NCBI GenBank assembly: GCA_963700705.1
Contig: CAVOYQ010000007.1
Location: 62,001 to 126,000 of the forward strand
Source of the DNA: JAHEFT01 sp963700705
Lineage (GTDB): Bacteria > Pseudomonadota > Gammaproteobacteria > Xanthomonadales > SZUA-36
DNA length: 64,000 bases
Direction: 5' to 3'
The position numbers and the translations under genes are program-made. A model generated the notes under the pieces. It was not told where the DNA came from. It worked only from the letters and a program-made list of their open reading frames with translations, and did not search any database. Shown here piece by piece: positions 47,491-56,139 of the stretch. Position 1 is the first letter of the stretch. Each line of letters opens with the position of its first letter.

Positions 47491-48735
47491 ATGAAAAAAA
47501 TTCAAATAGTCCTTATTGTTTTGGCCGTCATCCTCGGCTCGGCCAGCCTGTCGCTTAACGCCCAGGTTCCTGTGCCGGACGCCGCCGCCCCCGTGTCGGC
47601 TCCCCCGATTCCGGCTGCGCCGCAACTCGGCGCCAAGAGCTACATCCTGGTCGACTTCAACAGCGACCGGATCCTGGTGGAGCATAACGCCGATATGCCG
47701 GTTGAGCCGGCGAGTATCACCAAGTTGATGACGGCCTACGTCGTGTTCAGCGAACTGCAACAGGGCAATATCAAGCTGGAGGACCTGGTGCCGGTCAGCG
47801 AAAGAGCCTGGCGGACCGGTGGCTCCCGGATGTTCATCGACCCCAGCATGCAGGTTACCGTTGAAGACCTGATCCGGGGCATGGTGATCCAGTCAGGCAA
47901 CGACGCCAGCGTCGCACTGGCCGAGTACGCAGCGGGCAGCGAGGAAGCCTTCGCGAGCCTGATGAACCACTTCGCCGAGCAGCTGGGCATGAGCAACACG
48001 CACTTTGTGAACGCAACCGGCCTTCCCGACCCCGAACACTACACGACAGCGCGCGACATCGCGGTGCTCAGTGCGGCAACCATCCGGCATTTCCCGGATT
48101 ACTACGCCTGGTATTCGGAGAAGGAATTTACCTTCAACGGCATCCGGCAACACAACCGGAATACGCTGCTGTGGCGGGACCCGGCCATCGACGGCCTGAA
48201 AACCGGGCATACCGACACTGCCGGATACTGCCTCGCCGCTTCGGCCATTCGTGACGGTATGCGCCTGGTCAGCGCTGTCATGGGTTCCGGTTCGGAAACC
48301 AGCCGCGCCAGCGAGAGCCAGACCCTGCTGAATTTCGGATTCCGTTTCTTCGAGACGGTCCAGCTGTACCAGGCCGGCACGGAACTCGCCACCGCCCGGG
48401 TGTGGAAAGGCCTGAGTGAAGAAGTCGCACTTGGCGTGAACGAACCCCTGTTCGTGACGATACCCAGGGGCCGCTACGATGAACTGGAGGCCCAGGTACA
48501 GTTAGACCCGCAGCTGAGTGCGCCCCTGGCGGCGGGCCAGGTGGTCGGCATGATCAACGTGCAACTGGGCGACGAAATCATCGCCAGCCGTGACCTGGTC
48601 ACTTTGAACGCCGTGGAAGAGGCCGGATTTTTTGGCCGCAGCTGGGACAGCGTCAAACTCTGGATGAGCGGGCTGTTCGGAGACTCTGACGAAGATGAAG
48701 TCAAGGATGACACCCACAAGCCCAATGACGAATGA
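47491..48735 (+). CDS. dacA: D-alanyl-D-alanine carboxypeptidase (PBP5/6 type)
   Basis: A 414-residue low-molecular-mass PBP that trims the terminal D-Ala of pentapeptides. Signal peptide MKKIQIVLIVLAVILGSAS; SxxK in PASITKLMTAY (Ser about 75), SGNDAS, and KTGHTDTAGYC. The C-terminal beta domain is followed by an amphipathic segment (SWDSVKLWMSGLFGDS) that should anchor it to the inner membrane, and a charged tail. It shares 11 bases with ybeD. The choice between dacA and dacC names is not certain. Confidence 0.95.
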   Translation: MKKIQIVLIVLAVILGSASLSLNAQVPVPDAAAPVSAPPIPAAPQLGAKSYILVDFNSDRILVEHNADMPVEPASITKLMTAYVVFSELQQGNIKLEDLVPVSERAWRTGGSRMFIDPSMQVTVEDLIRGMVIQSGNDASVALAEYAAGSEEAFASLMNHFAEQLGMSNTHFVNATGLPDPEHYTTARDIAVLSAATIRHFPDYYAWYSEKEFTFNGIRQHNRNTLLWRDPAIDGLKTGHTDTAGYCLAASAIRDGMRLVSAVMGSGSETSRASESQTLLNFGFRFFETVQLYQAGTELATARVWKGLSEEVALGVNEPLFVTIPRGRYDELEAQVQLDPQLSAPLAAGQVVGMINVQLGDEIIASRDLVTLNAVEEAGFFGRSWDSVKLWMSGLFGDSDEDEVKDDTHKPNDE

Positions 48736-48997
48736 GCCGACGCCCTCACTGCTGGAATTCCCCTGCCGCTTCCCGATCAAGGCCATGGGCAGGACCAGCC
48801 CGGATTTCGAGGCGGTCGTCACCGCCATCGTGATGTCACACGCCGAGCTTTGGCCGGATGAGCCGGTTCGCGTGGCGCCGAGTTCGGCCGGCAATTTCAT
48901 TTCCGTCACGGCTGTGATCGAAGCGACTTCGCAAAATCAGCTGGATTCGATTTACCTGGAGCTCAGCGCTTGCAGCCAGGTGCTGATGGCGCTTTGA
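48725..48997 (+). CDS. ybeD: YbeD/DUF493 family protein
   Basis: A 90-residue ferredoxin-fold protein: LLEFPCRFPIKAMGRTSPDF and VTAVIEATSQNQLDSIYLEL are the two conserved halves of DUF493. Start ATG 48725 overlaps the end of dacA. In E. coli ybeD lies between dacA and lipB, the same order as here. The molecular role is not established. Confidence 0.93.
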   Translation: MTNEPTPSLLEFPCRFPIKAMGRTSPDFEAVVTAIVMSHAELWPDEPVRVAPSSAGNFISVTAVIEATSQNQLDSIYLELSACSQVLMAL

Positions 48998-49015
48998 GCA
49001 AGCCGTCGCCAGGCC

Positions 49016-49696
49016 ATGCCAACAGCAACCCAGACGACTGCGCAGCCAAACCGGACGGCCTCCTTGCGTCTCAGGAGACTGGGCCTTGCCGACTACGAAC
49101 CGGTTTGGCGTGCGATGCAGGCGTTCACGGACGGACGTGTTCAGGACAGCATTGACGAGCTGTGGCTGGTGCAACACCCCCCGGTTTTCACCCAGGGTCA
49201 GGCCGGTAAGGCCGAACATGTTTTGGCGCCGGGTGATATTCCGGTTGTCCAGGTGGACCGGGGTGGACAGGTCACCTATCACGGACCGGGGCAGATCGTT
49301 GCCTACCCGCTGGTTGATATCCGGCGCAAGGGTATCGGGGTAAAGGATTTCGTCCACCGCATCGAAGAATCCATTATTACGGTGCTGGACGGCTACGGCA
49401 TTGCCGGTGAAAGAATCCCGGGCGCTCCCGGAATCTATGTCGGTGGTGAAAAAATCGCCTCGCTGGGTTTGCGGGTCCGCCGGGGCTGCACGTTCCATGG
49501 CCTGGCCTTCAACATCGACATGGAACTCGAGCCGTTTCAGAGGATCAATCCCTGTGGTTACGCCGGGTTGCGTGTCACCTGCCTGTCACGGCTGACGGCA
49601 GTGGATTTCACGGAAGCGGAGGATCGCCTGGTCGACAGCCTGGTGCGGCAATTGGGTTATAGTGAGATCGACACCATCGAAGATCGCAGGAATTGA
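49016..49696 (+). CDS. lipB: Octanoyl-[ACP]:protein N-octanoyltransferase
   Basis: A 226-residue LipB. It moves octanoyl groups from ACP to the lipoyl domains of 2-oxoacid dehydrogenases. Conserved motifs: LVQHPPVFTQGQAGKAEHVL, VDRGGQVTYHGPGQIVAYPL, KIASLGLRVRRGCTFHGLAF with the catalytic lysine in GGEKIAS, and the catalytic cysteine in INPCGYAGLRVT. It lies 18 bases after ybeD and just before lipA. Intact. Confidence 0.97.
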   Translation: MPTATQTTAQPNRTASLRLRRLGLADYEPVWRAMQAFTDGRVQDSIDELWLVQHPPVFTQGQAGKAEHVLAPGDIPVVQVDRGGQVTYHGPGQIVAYPLVDIRRKGIGVKDFVHRIEESIITVLDGYGIAGERIPGAPGIYVGGEKIASLGLRVRRGCTFHGLAFNIDMELEPFQRINPCGYAGLRVTCLSRLTAVDFTEAEDRLVDSLVRQLGYSEIDTIEDRRN

Positions 49697-49700
49697 ACAC

Positions 49701-50705
49701 TTGAACCACGAAGACAAGCCTTCAGGCAGTATCCCGATCCGGCTGGAGACTCCGAAAGAACTGGGCGCCGACAAGATGGCCCGCAATACGGCCAGTTTCG
49801 ACGCCAACGCACCGGTGCTGCGCAAGCCGCCGTGGATCCGTGTGCGGCTCCCTTCCGGCAACGCGGTGGCCGAGCTCAAATCACGCCTGCGCAACCGGGA
49901 ACTGGTTACCGTGTGTGAAGAAGCCACCTGCCCGAATATCCATGAATGTTTTTCCAAGGGCACCGCTACCTTCATGATCCTTGGGGAGGTGTGCACCCGG
50001 CGCTGCTCGTTTTGCGACGTGGCCCATGGCCGGCCGCTGCCGCCGGACACTGATGAGCCGGAGCGCCTCGCGCAAACCGTGAAGGACATGAGGTTACGGT
50101 ACATCGTGATTACTTCGGTTGACCGGGACGACCTGAGGGATGGCGGAGCCGGTCACTTTGCCGAGTGCATCAGCCGCACCCGGGCTGTGAACCCCGGGAT
50201 TCGAATCGAAGTGCTGGTGCCTGATTTTCGCGGGAAGGGAAAGGTCGAGCGCGCGCTGGAAGTGTTGTCGGCTTCACCGCCGGACGTATTCAATCACAAC
50301 ATCGAAACCGTCGAAGCGCTGTATCGCAACGTCCGGCCCGGAGCGGATTATCGCTGGTCGCTGGATTTGCTGGCGCGTTTCAAGGCCCGGCACCCCAACA
50401 TTCCCACCAAGTCAGGGATCATGCTGGGCCTGGGGGAAACGCGGGAACAGGTTGACCTGACGTTGCGGGAACTGCGCGCGCACGACGTGGACATGATCAC
50501 GATCGGTCAATACCTGCAACCCACGGCCCACCACCATCCGGTGATGCGCTACTGGACCCCGGAAGAATTCGAGAACCTGGCGGAATTTGGCTACAGCCTG
50601 GGGTTTTCACACATGGCTTCCGGCCCGCTGGTCCGTTCTTCCTACCACGCGGACCGCAGCGCCGAGGCGTCCGGCATGGTTCCGCAGGGTGGTGACGGGT
50701 GCTGA
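49701..50705 (+). CDS. lipA: Lipoyl synthase
   Basis: A 334-residue radical SAM enzyme that inserts two sulfurs into protein-bound octanoyl groups. The auxiliary cluster cysteines are in CEEATCPNIHEC and the SAM cluster in CTRRCSFC; the C-terminal serine ligand is in GPLVRSSYHAD. No ATG precedes the conserved part closely. TTG 49701, five bases after the lipB stop, with AGGA about 10 bases upstream, is the best start; ATG 49776 would lose some N-terminal residues. Last gene of the mre-lip run. Confidence 0.95.
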   Translation: MNHEDKPSGSIPIRLETPKELGADKMARNTASFDANAPVLRKPPWIRVRLPSGNAVAELKSRLRNRELVTVCEEATCPNIHECFSKGTATFMILGEVCTRRCSFCDVAHGRPLPPDTDEPERLAQTVKDMRLRYIVITSVDRDDLRDGGAGHFAECISRTRAVNPGIRIEVLVPDFRGKGKVERALEVLSASPPDVFNHNIETVEALYRNVRPGADYRWSLDLLARFKARHPNIPTKSGIMLGLGETREQVDLTLRELRAHDVDMITIGQYLQPTAHHHPVMRYWTPEEFENLAEFGYSLGFSHMASGPLVRSSYHADRSAEASGMVPQGGDGC

Positions 50706-50860
50706 CCGTCACGAAATAACCGCCATTCATCGCTTTTGGCACATATTTTTTGAACCTCCGCATTGTAATATGTGTCTGAAACAGGCATAAATAACGGTTC
50801 ATCTTGACGTAAATGTGCGCAAGGGGCCGTTCTACCGGTGGTTTTTGGAGAATTGAACAC

Positions 50861-53038
50861 GTGAAACGTATCTTGATTTTTGCGATTTCGGTATTGGCGA
50901 TTTCTGCGGCATTTGCTTCCGTGGATTCGGGGAGCGCTTTAAAAATCCAGCCGGAAATGGAGCATCGCTATGCGAGTAACATCGCGACGCGTTTTCTGAC
51001 CAATTACCACTACAAGCGCACCCGGCTGGATGACGAACTTTCCGGCGAAATTTTCGATGCCTACCTGGAACTGCTCGATCCCAGCCGGATCTATTTCCTG
51101 TCCAGCGACATCGAGGCATTCGAGCCTTATCGCAACACCCTGGATGACGCGCTCCGGCATTCGGACCTGCTGCCCGCATACGAAATCTTCAACACATATA
51201 TCGACCGTGTACTGCAGCGGGTCAAATATGCCCGCGAAGAGGTCAAGCAGCCTTTCGACTTCACCGTGGATGAAAACTACCAGTACGACCGCGAGGACGA
51301 ACCGTGGGCGACATCGACGGCGGAATTGGACGAATTGTGGCGCCTGCGCGTGAAGAACGACTACCTTCGGCTGCTGCTGACCGACAAGGAACCGGAAGCG
51401 ATCGTGGAAACGCTGACCGAGCGTTACGACTCGCTCGAACGGCGCATCAATGAACTGAATACCGAGGACGTGTTCCAGTTTTTCATGAACGCGTTTGCCA
51501 CCTCCATCGAACCGCATACCGCTTATCTTTCAGCCAGGACATCGGAGAATTTCGAGATTTCGATGAGCCTGTCACTGGAAGGCATCGGCGCTCTGCTTGG
51601 GCGCGAAAACGAGTACACCGTGATTTCAAGCGTGGTCCCTGGTGGCCCCGCCGACCAGGACGGCAGGTTGAAAGCCGGGGACCGGATCACCGCTGTCGGA
51701 CAGGGTAATGACGGCAAGATGGTGGACGTGATTGGCTGGCGTGTCGATGACGTGGTCGATTTGATCCGCGGACCAAAAGACTCCGTCGTGCGTCTTTCAG
51801 TCCTTCCGGAGGATGTCAGTGTAACGGCTCCGCCGGACATGATCGAAATTGTACGCAACGAGGTAAAACTCGAAGAGCAGGCCGCCAAGAGCGAAGTCAT
51901 TGAAGTACCGGGAGCCGGGCCCGACGGCGCAGCGATGAAGATCGGCATCATCGACCTTCCGGTGTTTTACCTGGATTTCAACGGCCGGGCCGAGAACAAG
52001 CCGGATTACCGTTCCAGCACGCGGGACGTCCGCCGCCTGATCGGCGAACTCGAGGAACAGGGTGTGGCGGGCATCGTCATTGACCTGCGGAATAACGGTG
52101 GCGGATCGCTGCTGGAAGCCACCACCCTGACCGGTTTGTTCATCGACACGGGTCCGGTGGTGCAGGTTCGCAATTCCAGCGGGCGGATTTCGCTCGAGGA
52201 GGATGTCGAACCGGGCATGGCCTGGTCCGGCCCGCTTGCGGTGCTGGTTAACCGCTACAGCGCTTCGGCTTCAGAGATTTTTGCCGCGGCGATCCAGGAT
52301 TATGGACGCGGCGTAATCATCGGAGAGCCAACTTTCGGCAAGGGAACTGTTCAAAGCCTGCTGGACCTGGACGATTACGGCTCTTCAGACAAACCCGGTA
52401 TGGGCCAGCTGAAAATTACCATGGCCCAGTTCTTCCGGGTTAACGGGGGTTCCACGCAGAATCTCGGCGTTGATCCGGATATCCGGTTCCCTTCCTTTGG
52501 CGACCCGCAGGAGTATGGCGAACGTTCGATGACCAATGCGCTTCCCTGGACCAGTATCGATCCGGCCCGCTACACGGCCAGTGGTGATCTGAGCCAATTG
52601 GTGGCGGTGGCGGACAGTCGCTACCACGGGCGTATGGCTAACGACGAAGAGTTTGGCTGGTTGATGAGCGACATCGAATCCTACAACGAGCACGCCAGCG
52701 AAAAGAGCGTCTCCCTGCTGGAATCGGTGGGGCGCCAGAAGATGAAGGAAGAGGAAGAAAAGAAAGCCGAACGCAAGGCCAAGCAGGGCGCCAGTGGCCC
52801 GTTACTCGGCGAAGGCGGCGCATTGGTGGCGCTGGACCCGGAGCTTGGGGATTTTGCCGAGGATGACACCGAGGAAGAAGGCGACACCGAGGAAGAAGAG
52901 GAAGCGCCGGACCTGTTGCTGCGCGAATCCGCACGCATCGTTGCCGACATGGTAGAACTGGAGTCGGACCTCGAATTGCTCAAGCGGCAATACGCGCAAC
53001 TGGATAAGGACACCACCGAGACTTCCAAAATCCAGTAG
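50861..53038 (+). CDS. prc: Periplasmic tail-specific protease Prc (S41)
   Basis: A 725-residue C-terminal processing protease. GTG 50861, with GGAG about 12 bases upstream, starts a signal peptide (VKRILIFAISVLAISAAFAS). Then come the N-terminal helical domain (YFLSSDIEAFEPYRNTLDDA), a PDZ domain (SVVPGGPADQDGRLKAGDRI) and the S41 core (GIVIDLRNNGGGSLLEATTL, nucleophile Ser in NRYSASASEIFAAAIQDYGR, Lys in PTFGKGTVQSLLDL). The end has an unusual acidic stretch (EDDTEEEGDTEEEEEAPDLL) before a helical tail. In E. coli it processes FtsI and degrades MepS with NlpI. Its stop lies inside a repeat cluster. Confidence 0.96.
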   Translation: MKRILIFAISVLAISAAFASVDSGSALKIQPEMEHRYASNIATRFLTNYHYKRTRLDDELSGEIFDAYLELLDPSRIYFLSSDIEAFEPYRNTLDDALRHSDLLPAYEIFNTYIDRVLQRVKYAREEVKQPFDFTVDENYQYDREDEPWATSTAELDELWRLRVKNDYLRLLLTDKEPEAIVETLTERYDSLERRINELNTEDVFQFFMNAFATSIEPHTAYLSARTSENFEISMSLSLEGIGALLGRENEYTVISSVVPGGPADQDGRLKAGDRITAVGQGNDGKMVDVIGWRVDDVVDLIRGPKDSVVRLSVLPEDVSVTAPPDMIEIVRNEVKLEEQAAKSEVIEVPGAGPDGAAMKIGIIDLPVFYLDFNGRAENKPDYRSSTRDVRRLIGELEEQGVAGIVIDLRNNGGGSLLEATTLTGLFIDTGPVVQVRNSSGRISLEEDVEPGMAWSGPLAVLVNRYSASASEIFAAAIQDYGRGVIIGEPTFGKGTVQSLLDLDDYGSSDKPGMGQLKITMAQFFRVNGGSTQNLGVDPDIRFPSFGDPQEYGERSMTNALPWTSIDPARYTASGDLSQLVAVADSRYHGRMANDEEFGWLMSDIESYNEHASEKSVSLLESVGRQKMKEEEEKKAERKAKQGASGPLLGEGGALVALDPELGDFAEDDTEEEGDTEEEEEAPDLLLRESARIVADMVELESDLELLKRQYAQLDKDTTETSKIQ

Positions 53039-53135
53039 GAGCGGATTCATCCGCGAATATAGGAAAGGATTCATCCGCGAACACAGGAAAGGATTCATCC
53101 GCAAATGCAGGAGCGGCCCAAGGCCGCGATTAACC
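53037..53135. repeat. Tandem 24-bp REP-like palindromic units
   Basis: Three tandem 24-base units start at 53037, 53061 and 53085 (AGGA[GC/AA]GGATTCATCCGC plus a variable end), followed by a related unit AGGAGCGGCCCAAGGCCGCG at 53109. Each holds the palindrome GCGGATTCATCCGC or a variant. The first unit includes the prc stop codon. An inverted copy lies at 53190-53210. Confidence 0.85.
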
Positions 53136-53189
53136 TTCCTTCCTCAGCCAGGTGAGGTACCCCGTTCCTCGCCGAGTTTCGAAGTCTTT

Positions 53190-53210
53190 TCGCGGATGAA
53201 TCCGCTCCTA
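53190..53210. repeat. Inverted copy of the REP-like unit
   Basis: TCGCGGATGAATCCGCTCCT is the reverse complement of the unit at 53037. With that copy it can form a long hairpin between the convergent prc and mscL genes, probably acting as terminator or mRNA stabiliser. Confidence 0.8.
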
Positions 53211-53219
53211 CGGATTGTG

Positions 53220-53621
53220 CTAATTCTTCTTCAACAGGTCCCGGATCTCGGTCAGCAAAACCACGTCGGCAGGCGCCGCCGGCGGCTCTGCGGGTTTTTC
53301 CGCTTCTTTCTTCTTCATGCTGTTCATCGCTTTCACGACCATGAAAATGGCAAAGGCAATGATGACGAAATCGACCACGGTCTGGATGAATGAACCATAG
53401 TTGAGCGTCACCGCCGCGACGTCACCACTGGCCGCCTTGAGTGTCACGGCGAGATCAGAGAAGTCGACGCCCCCCAGCGCAATGCCAATCGGCGGCATCA
53501 GGACATCATTGACGAATGACGTTACGATTTTGCCGAAAGCCGCGCCGATGACGATACCCACCGCCATGTCGACCACGTTCCCGCGCATCGCGAAGTCCCG
53601 GAATTCCTTCATCATGCTCAT
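53220..53621 (-). CDS. mscL: Large-conductance mechanosensitive channel MscL
   Basis: A 133-residue pentameric channel subunit. MMKEFRDFAMRGNVVDMAVG is the N-terminal helix and start of TM1 (VDMAVGIVIGAAFGKIVTSF), and TM2 is VVDFVIIAFAIFMVVKAMN. The C-terminal bundle ends PADVVLLTEIRDLLKKN. It opens under osmotic down-shock. Single-gene unit convergent with prc and divergent from priA. Confidence 0.97.
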   Translation of the reverse strand: MSMMKEFRDFAMRGNVVDMAVGIVIGAAFGKIVTSFVNDVLMPPIGIALGGVDFSDLAVTLKAASGDVAAVTLNYGSFIQTVVDFVIIAFAIFMVVKAMNSMKKKEAEKPAEPPAAPADVVLLTEIRDLLKKN

Positions 53622-53698
53622 AGCGCACTCCTAATGGTTGAAATGAGTCTAGCCAAATCACTATATACAAATTCCGCTGCTGATAGAATCGAAGCCTG

Positions 53699-55877
53699 AT
53701 GGCCACCCTTCCCATACTCCAGGTTGCACTGCCGGTTCCGCTGCCGCACCTGTTCGATTACCTGGCGCCGCAAGACGGTCCGGCTGCGTTGCCGGGAACC
53801 CGCGTGCAGGTACCTTTCGGACGCCGCAACATCGTGGGTGTCGTGGTCGGCATGGCCAGTGGCAGCGACGTTCCGGAAGGCCGCCTGCTGCCGGTTAGCC
53901 GGGTGTTGGATAATGGTGAGCCTTTGCTGGACAGCAAGCTGATCGAGTTGCTGCGCTGGTGCTGGAAGTACTATAAACATGCGCCTGGCGACGTCATTGC
54001 CAGCGCCCTGCCGCCGGCCCTGAGACAAGCCAAGGGGGTGGTTCCCGGGCCTCCTTTACAGTACCGCCTCACCGCCGCCGGAATCGATCGCCTGGCATTG
54101 CCCGCGGGCCGGGCGCGCGTGCAGCATCGAATGCTGGAAGCGCTCTCGGCAGGTCCCCTGCATGAACCGGCGCTCGAGGGGATCGGCAGTCAGTGGCGTA
54201 AAACCCTGGCAATGCTGTTGGAACAGGGTTTCGCGCAATCCGAACCGGCGCCGCCCGCCCGCCCGGAAATCGCCCCGGGTCCGGTGTTACTGCCGGATCA
54301 GAATGAAGCGGTCCGCGCAATCTCGGCCGGCCTGGGATCGTTTGGCTGCCACTTACTGGACGGCGTCACCGGCAGCGGGAAAACAGAGGTCTACATGAGC
54401 CTGATCGAGCGCGTGCTTTCCGCAGGCAGGCAGGCGCTGGTGCTGGTGCCCGAGATCGGCCTGACGCCGCAACTGCTGCGGCGTTTCAGGAGCCGTCTTG
54501 GTCTCGAGCCGGCAGTGATCCATTCGGGATTGAGCGCCGGGGAGCGCCTGGAGGCCTGGGCCACAGCCCGATCGGGCCGGGCGGCCCTGGTGATCGGCAC
54601 CCGGTCGGCGCTGTTCACGCCGATGCCCCGACCGGGCCTGATCATCCTGGATGAAGAACACGATGCGTCGTTCAAACAACAGGATGGATTCCGCTACTCG
54701 GCGCGCGATATCGCGGTCAAGCGCGCGCTGGAACTGGACATTCCGATCGTTCTCGGCAGCGCGACGCCTTCTCTCGAATCCTTCAGCAATGCGGTTGGGG
54801 GCAGGTACAGCTGGCATCGGCTGCGGGAGCGGGCGACGCGGGCGCCACTGCCTTCCTGGCGGGTGCTGGATCTGCGCCAGCAGAGCACCTTTTTCGGACT
54901 CACGGCGATCGCGCTGGATTCGATCGAAGAAACCCTGGGCCGCGGTGAACAGGTCATTGTTTTTCTGAATCGCCGCGGTTACGCGCCGGTGCTTGATGTG
55001 CCAGCAATGCGGCTGGCATGGCAGTTGCGATCGTTGCGATGCCCACCTCACCTGGCACCGGAGTATCGGCCGCCTGTTCTGCCACCACTGCGGCAGCCAG
55101 CGGCATGCCCCCAGGTTGTGCCCGGATTGCCGCGCCGATGCGCTGATCGGCGCCGGGGAAGGAACCCAGCAGTTGGAGGAGTCGCTCGGAAAACGCTTTC
55201 CCGGTTACCCGGTGCTGCGCTTCGACCGCGATCAGACCAGCAGGAAAGGCGTGATGGATGAGCAACTGGAACAGGTGCGCCAGGGGGAACCCTGCCTGTT
55301 GGTGGGAACCCAGATGCTGGCCAAGGGCCACCACTTTCCGGGGGTTACGCTGGTGGTGATCGTGAATATCGATCAGGCCATGTACAGCGCGGATTTCCGC
55401 GCGCTGGAACGCATGGGACAGATGCTTCAGCAGGTCGCGGGCAGGGCCGGGAGGATGGAAAAAGCCGGGACGGTGATTTTACAGACCCTTCACCCGGAAC
55501 ACATGGCCCTGGACCTGTTGTTGAACCAGGGTTACGAAGCCTATGCGAACTGGTTGCTGGCAGAGCGCCAAGGCGCTGGTTTACCGCCGGCCGGATACCA
55601 GGCGTTGTTGCGTGCGGAAGCTCATGACCGTAACCACGCGCAAAATTTTCTCACCCAGGCGGCGGATCTGTTCCCGCCGGGGCGGACCCGGATTTACGGC
55701 CCCATGCCGGCGATCATGGAGCGTGTCGGCGGGCGCTCGCGCATGTATCTCGTCATCCAGGGCGGCAATCGCACGGAATTGCACCGGCAGGTCGACCACT
55801 GGTTGCCGGAATTGCGTAAGCTGCCTGCCGGGAGAAAAGTCCGCTGGGCGATTGACATCGATCCACAGGAACTCTAA
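53699..55877 (+). CDS. priA: Primosomal helicase PriA (frameshifted)
   Basis: About 725 residues after correction. The N-terminal DNA-binding domain starts MATLPILQVALPVPLPHLFD; Walker A is GVTGSGKTEVYMSL and the DEAH box is LILDEEHDASFKQ. At about 54994 the frame moves by +1: NRRGYAPVL should run into MCQQCGWHGSCDRCDAHLT, and deleting one base (CTTGATG to CTGATG) does this. The second frame carries the zinc-binding cysteines (MCQQC, CDRC, FCHHC, CPDC) and helicase motifs V-VI (LLVGTQMLAKGHHFPGVTLV, QQVAGRAGRMEK). PriA restarts collapsed replication forks. Loss is severe in most bacteria, so the break is probably a sequence error. Confidence 0.95.
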
Positions 55878-55892
55878 AGGAGCAGGGAAGCG

Positions 55893-56024
55893 CAGGCAAT
55901 GGAAGCGGGGCGGTTTTGCCGCAGGCAAAGAAGCCCGGCTGGAATGCCGTTGCGCGTGCAGGCAATGGAAGCGGGGCGGTTTTGCCGCAGGCAAAGAAGC
56001 CCGGCTGGAATGCCGTTGCGCGTG
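55893..56024. repeat. Perfect 66-bp tandem duplication
   Basis: A 66-base unit beginning CAGGCAATGGAAGCGGGGCG occurs at 55893-55958 and again, identical, at 55959-56024, in the gap after priA. Each unit has short internal inverted segments (GCCGCAGGC). The unit length is a multiple of three, but no gene covers it. A recent slippage or unequal exchange is the likely origin. Confidence 0.95.
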
Positions 56025-56042
56025 AGACACGTTATATTACTA

Positions 56043-56099
56043 TTGACACTGCCTTTTTAGCCTCTATGTAGTACACAGTGACAGTACTGCCGGTATACT
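56043..56099 (+). promoter_or_regulatory. Likely promoter(s) of the MoxR-Bat operon
   Basis: TTGACA at 56043-56048 is a perfect -35 box, followed after 16 bases by TATGTA. A perfect-looking -10 box TATACT lies at 56094-56099 with a weak -35. Either could drive the operon starting at 56140. The spacing is reasonable but not proven. Confidence 0.5.
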
Positions 56100-56139
56100 C
56101 CCCGATTCAAAATTTTCAGCGTAAAACAGGGCCTGGTCG

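Noticed and set aside
53037..53135. CRISPR array
   Set aside because: The 24-base units are contiguous with no unique spacers and contain REP-type palindromes; no cas gene is in the window.
54950..55020. Programmed frameshift in priA
   Set aside because: No slippery heptamer or downstream pseudoknot is apparent, other PriA genes need none, and the same +1 pattern occurs in many genes here.
55543..56025. Open frame through the 66-bp tandem repeat as a repeat protein
   Set aside because: It is out of frame with priA, has biased shadow composition and no start context; the repeat is intergenic.
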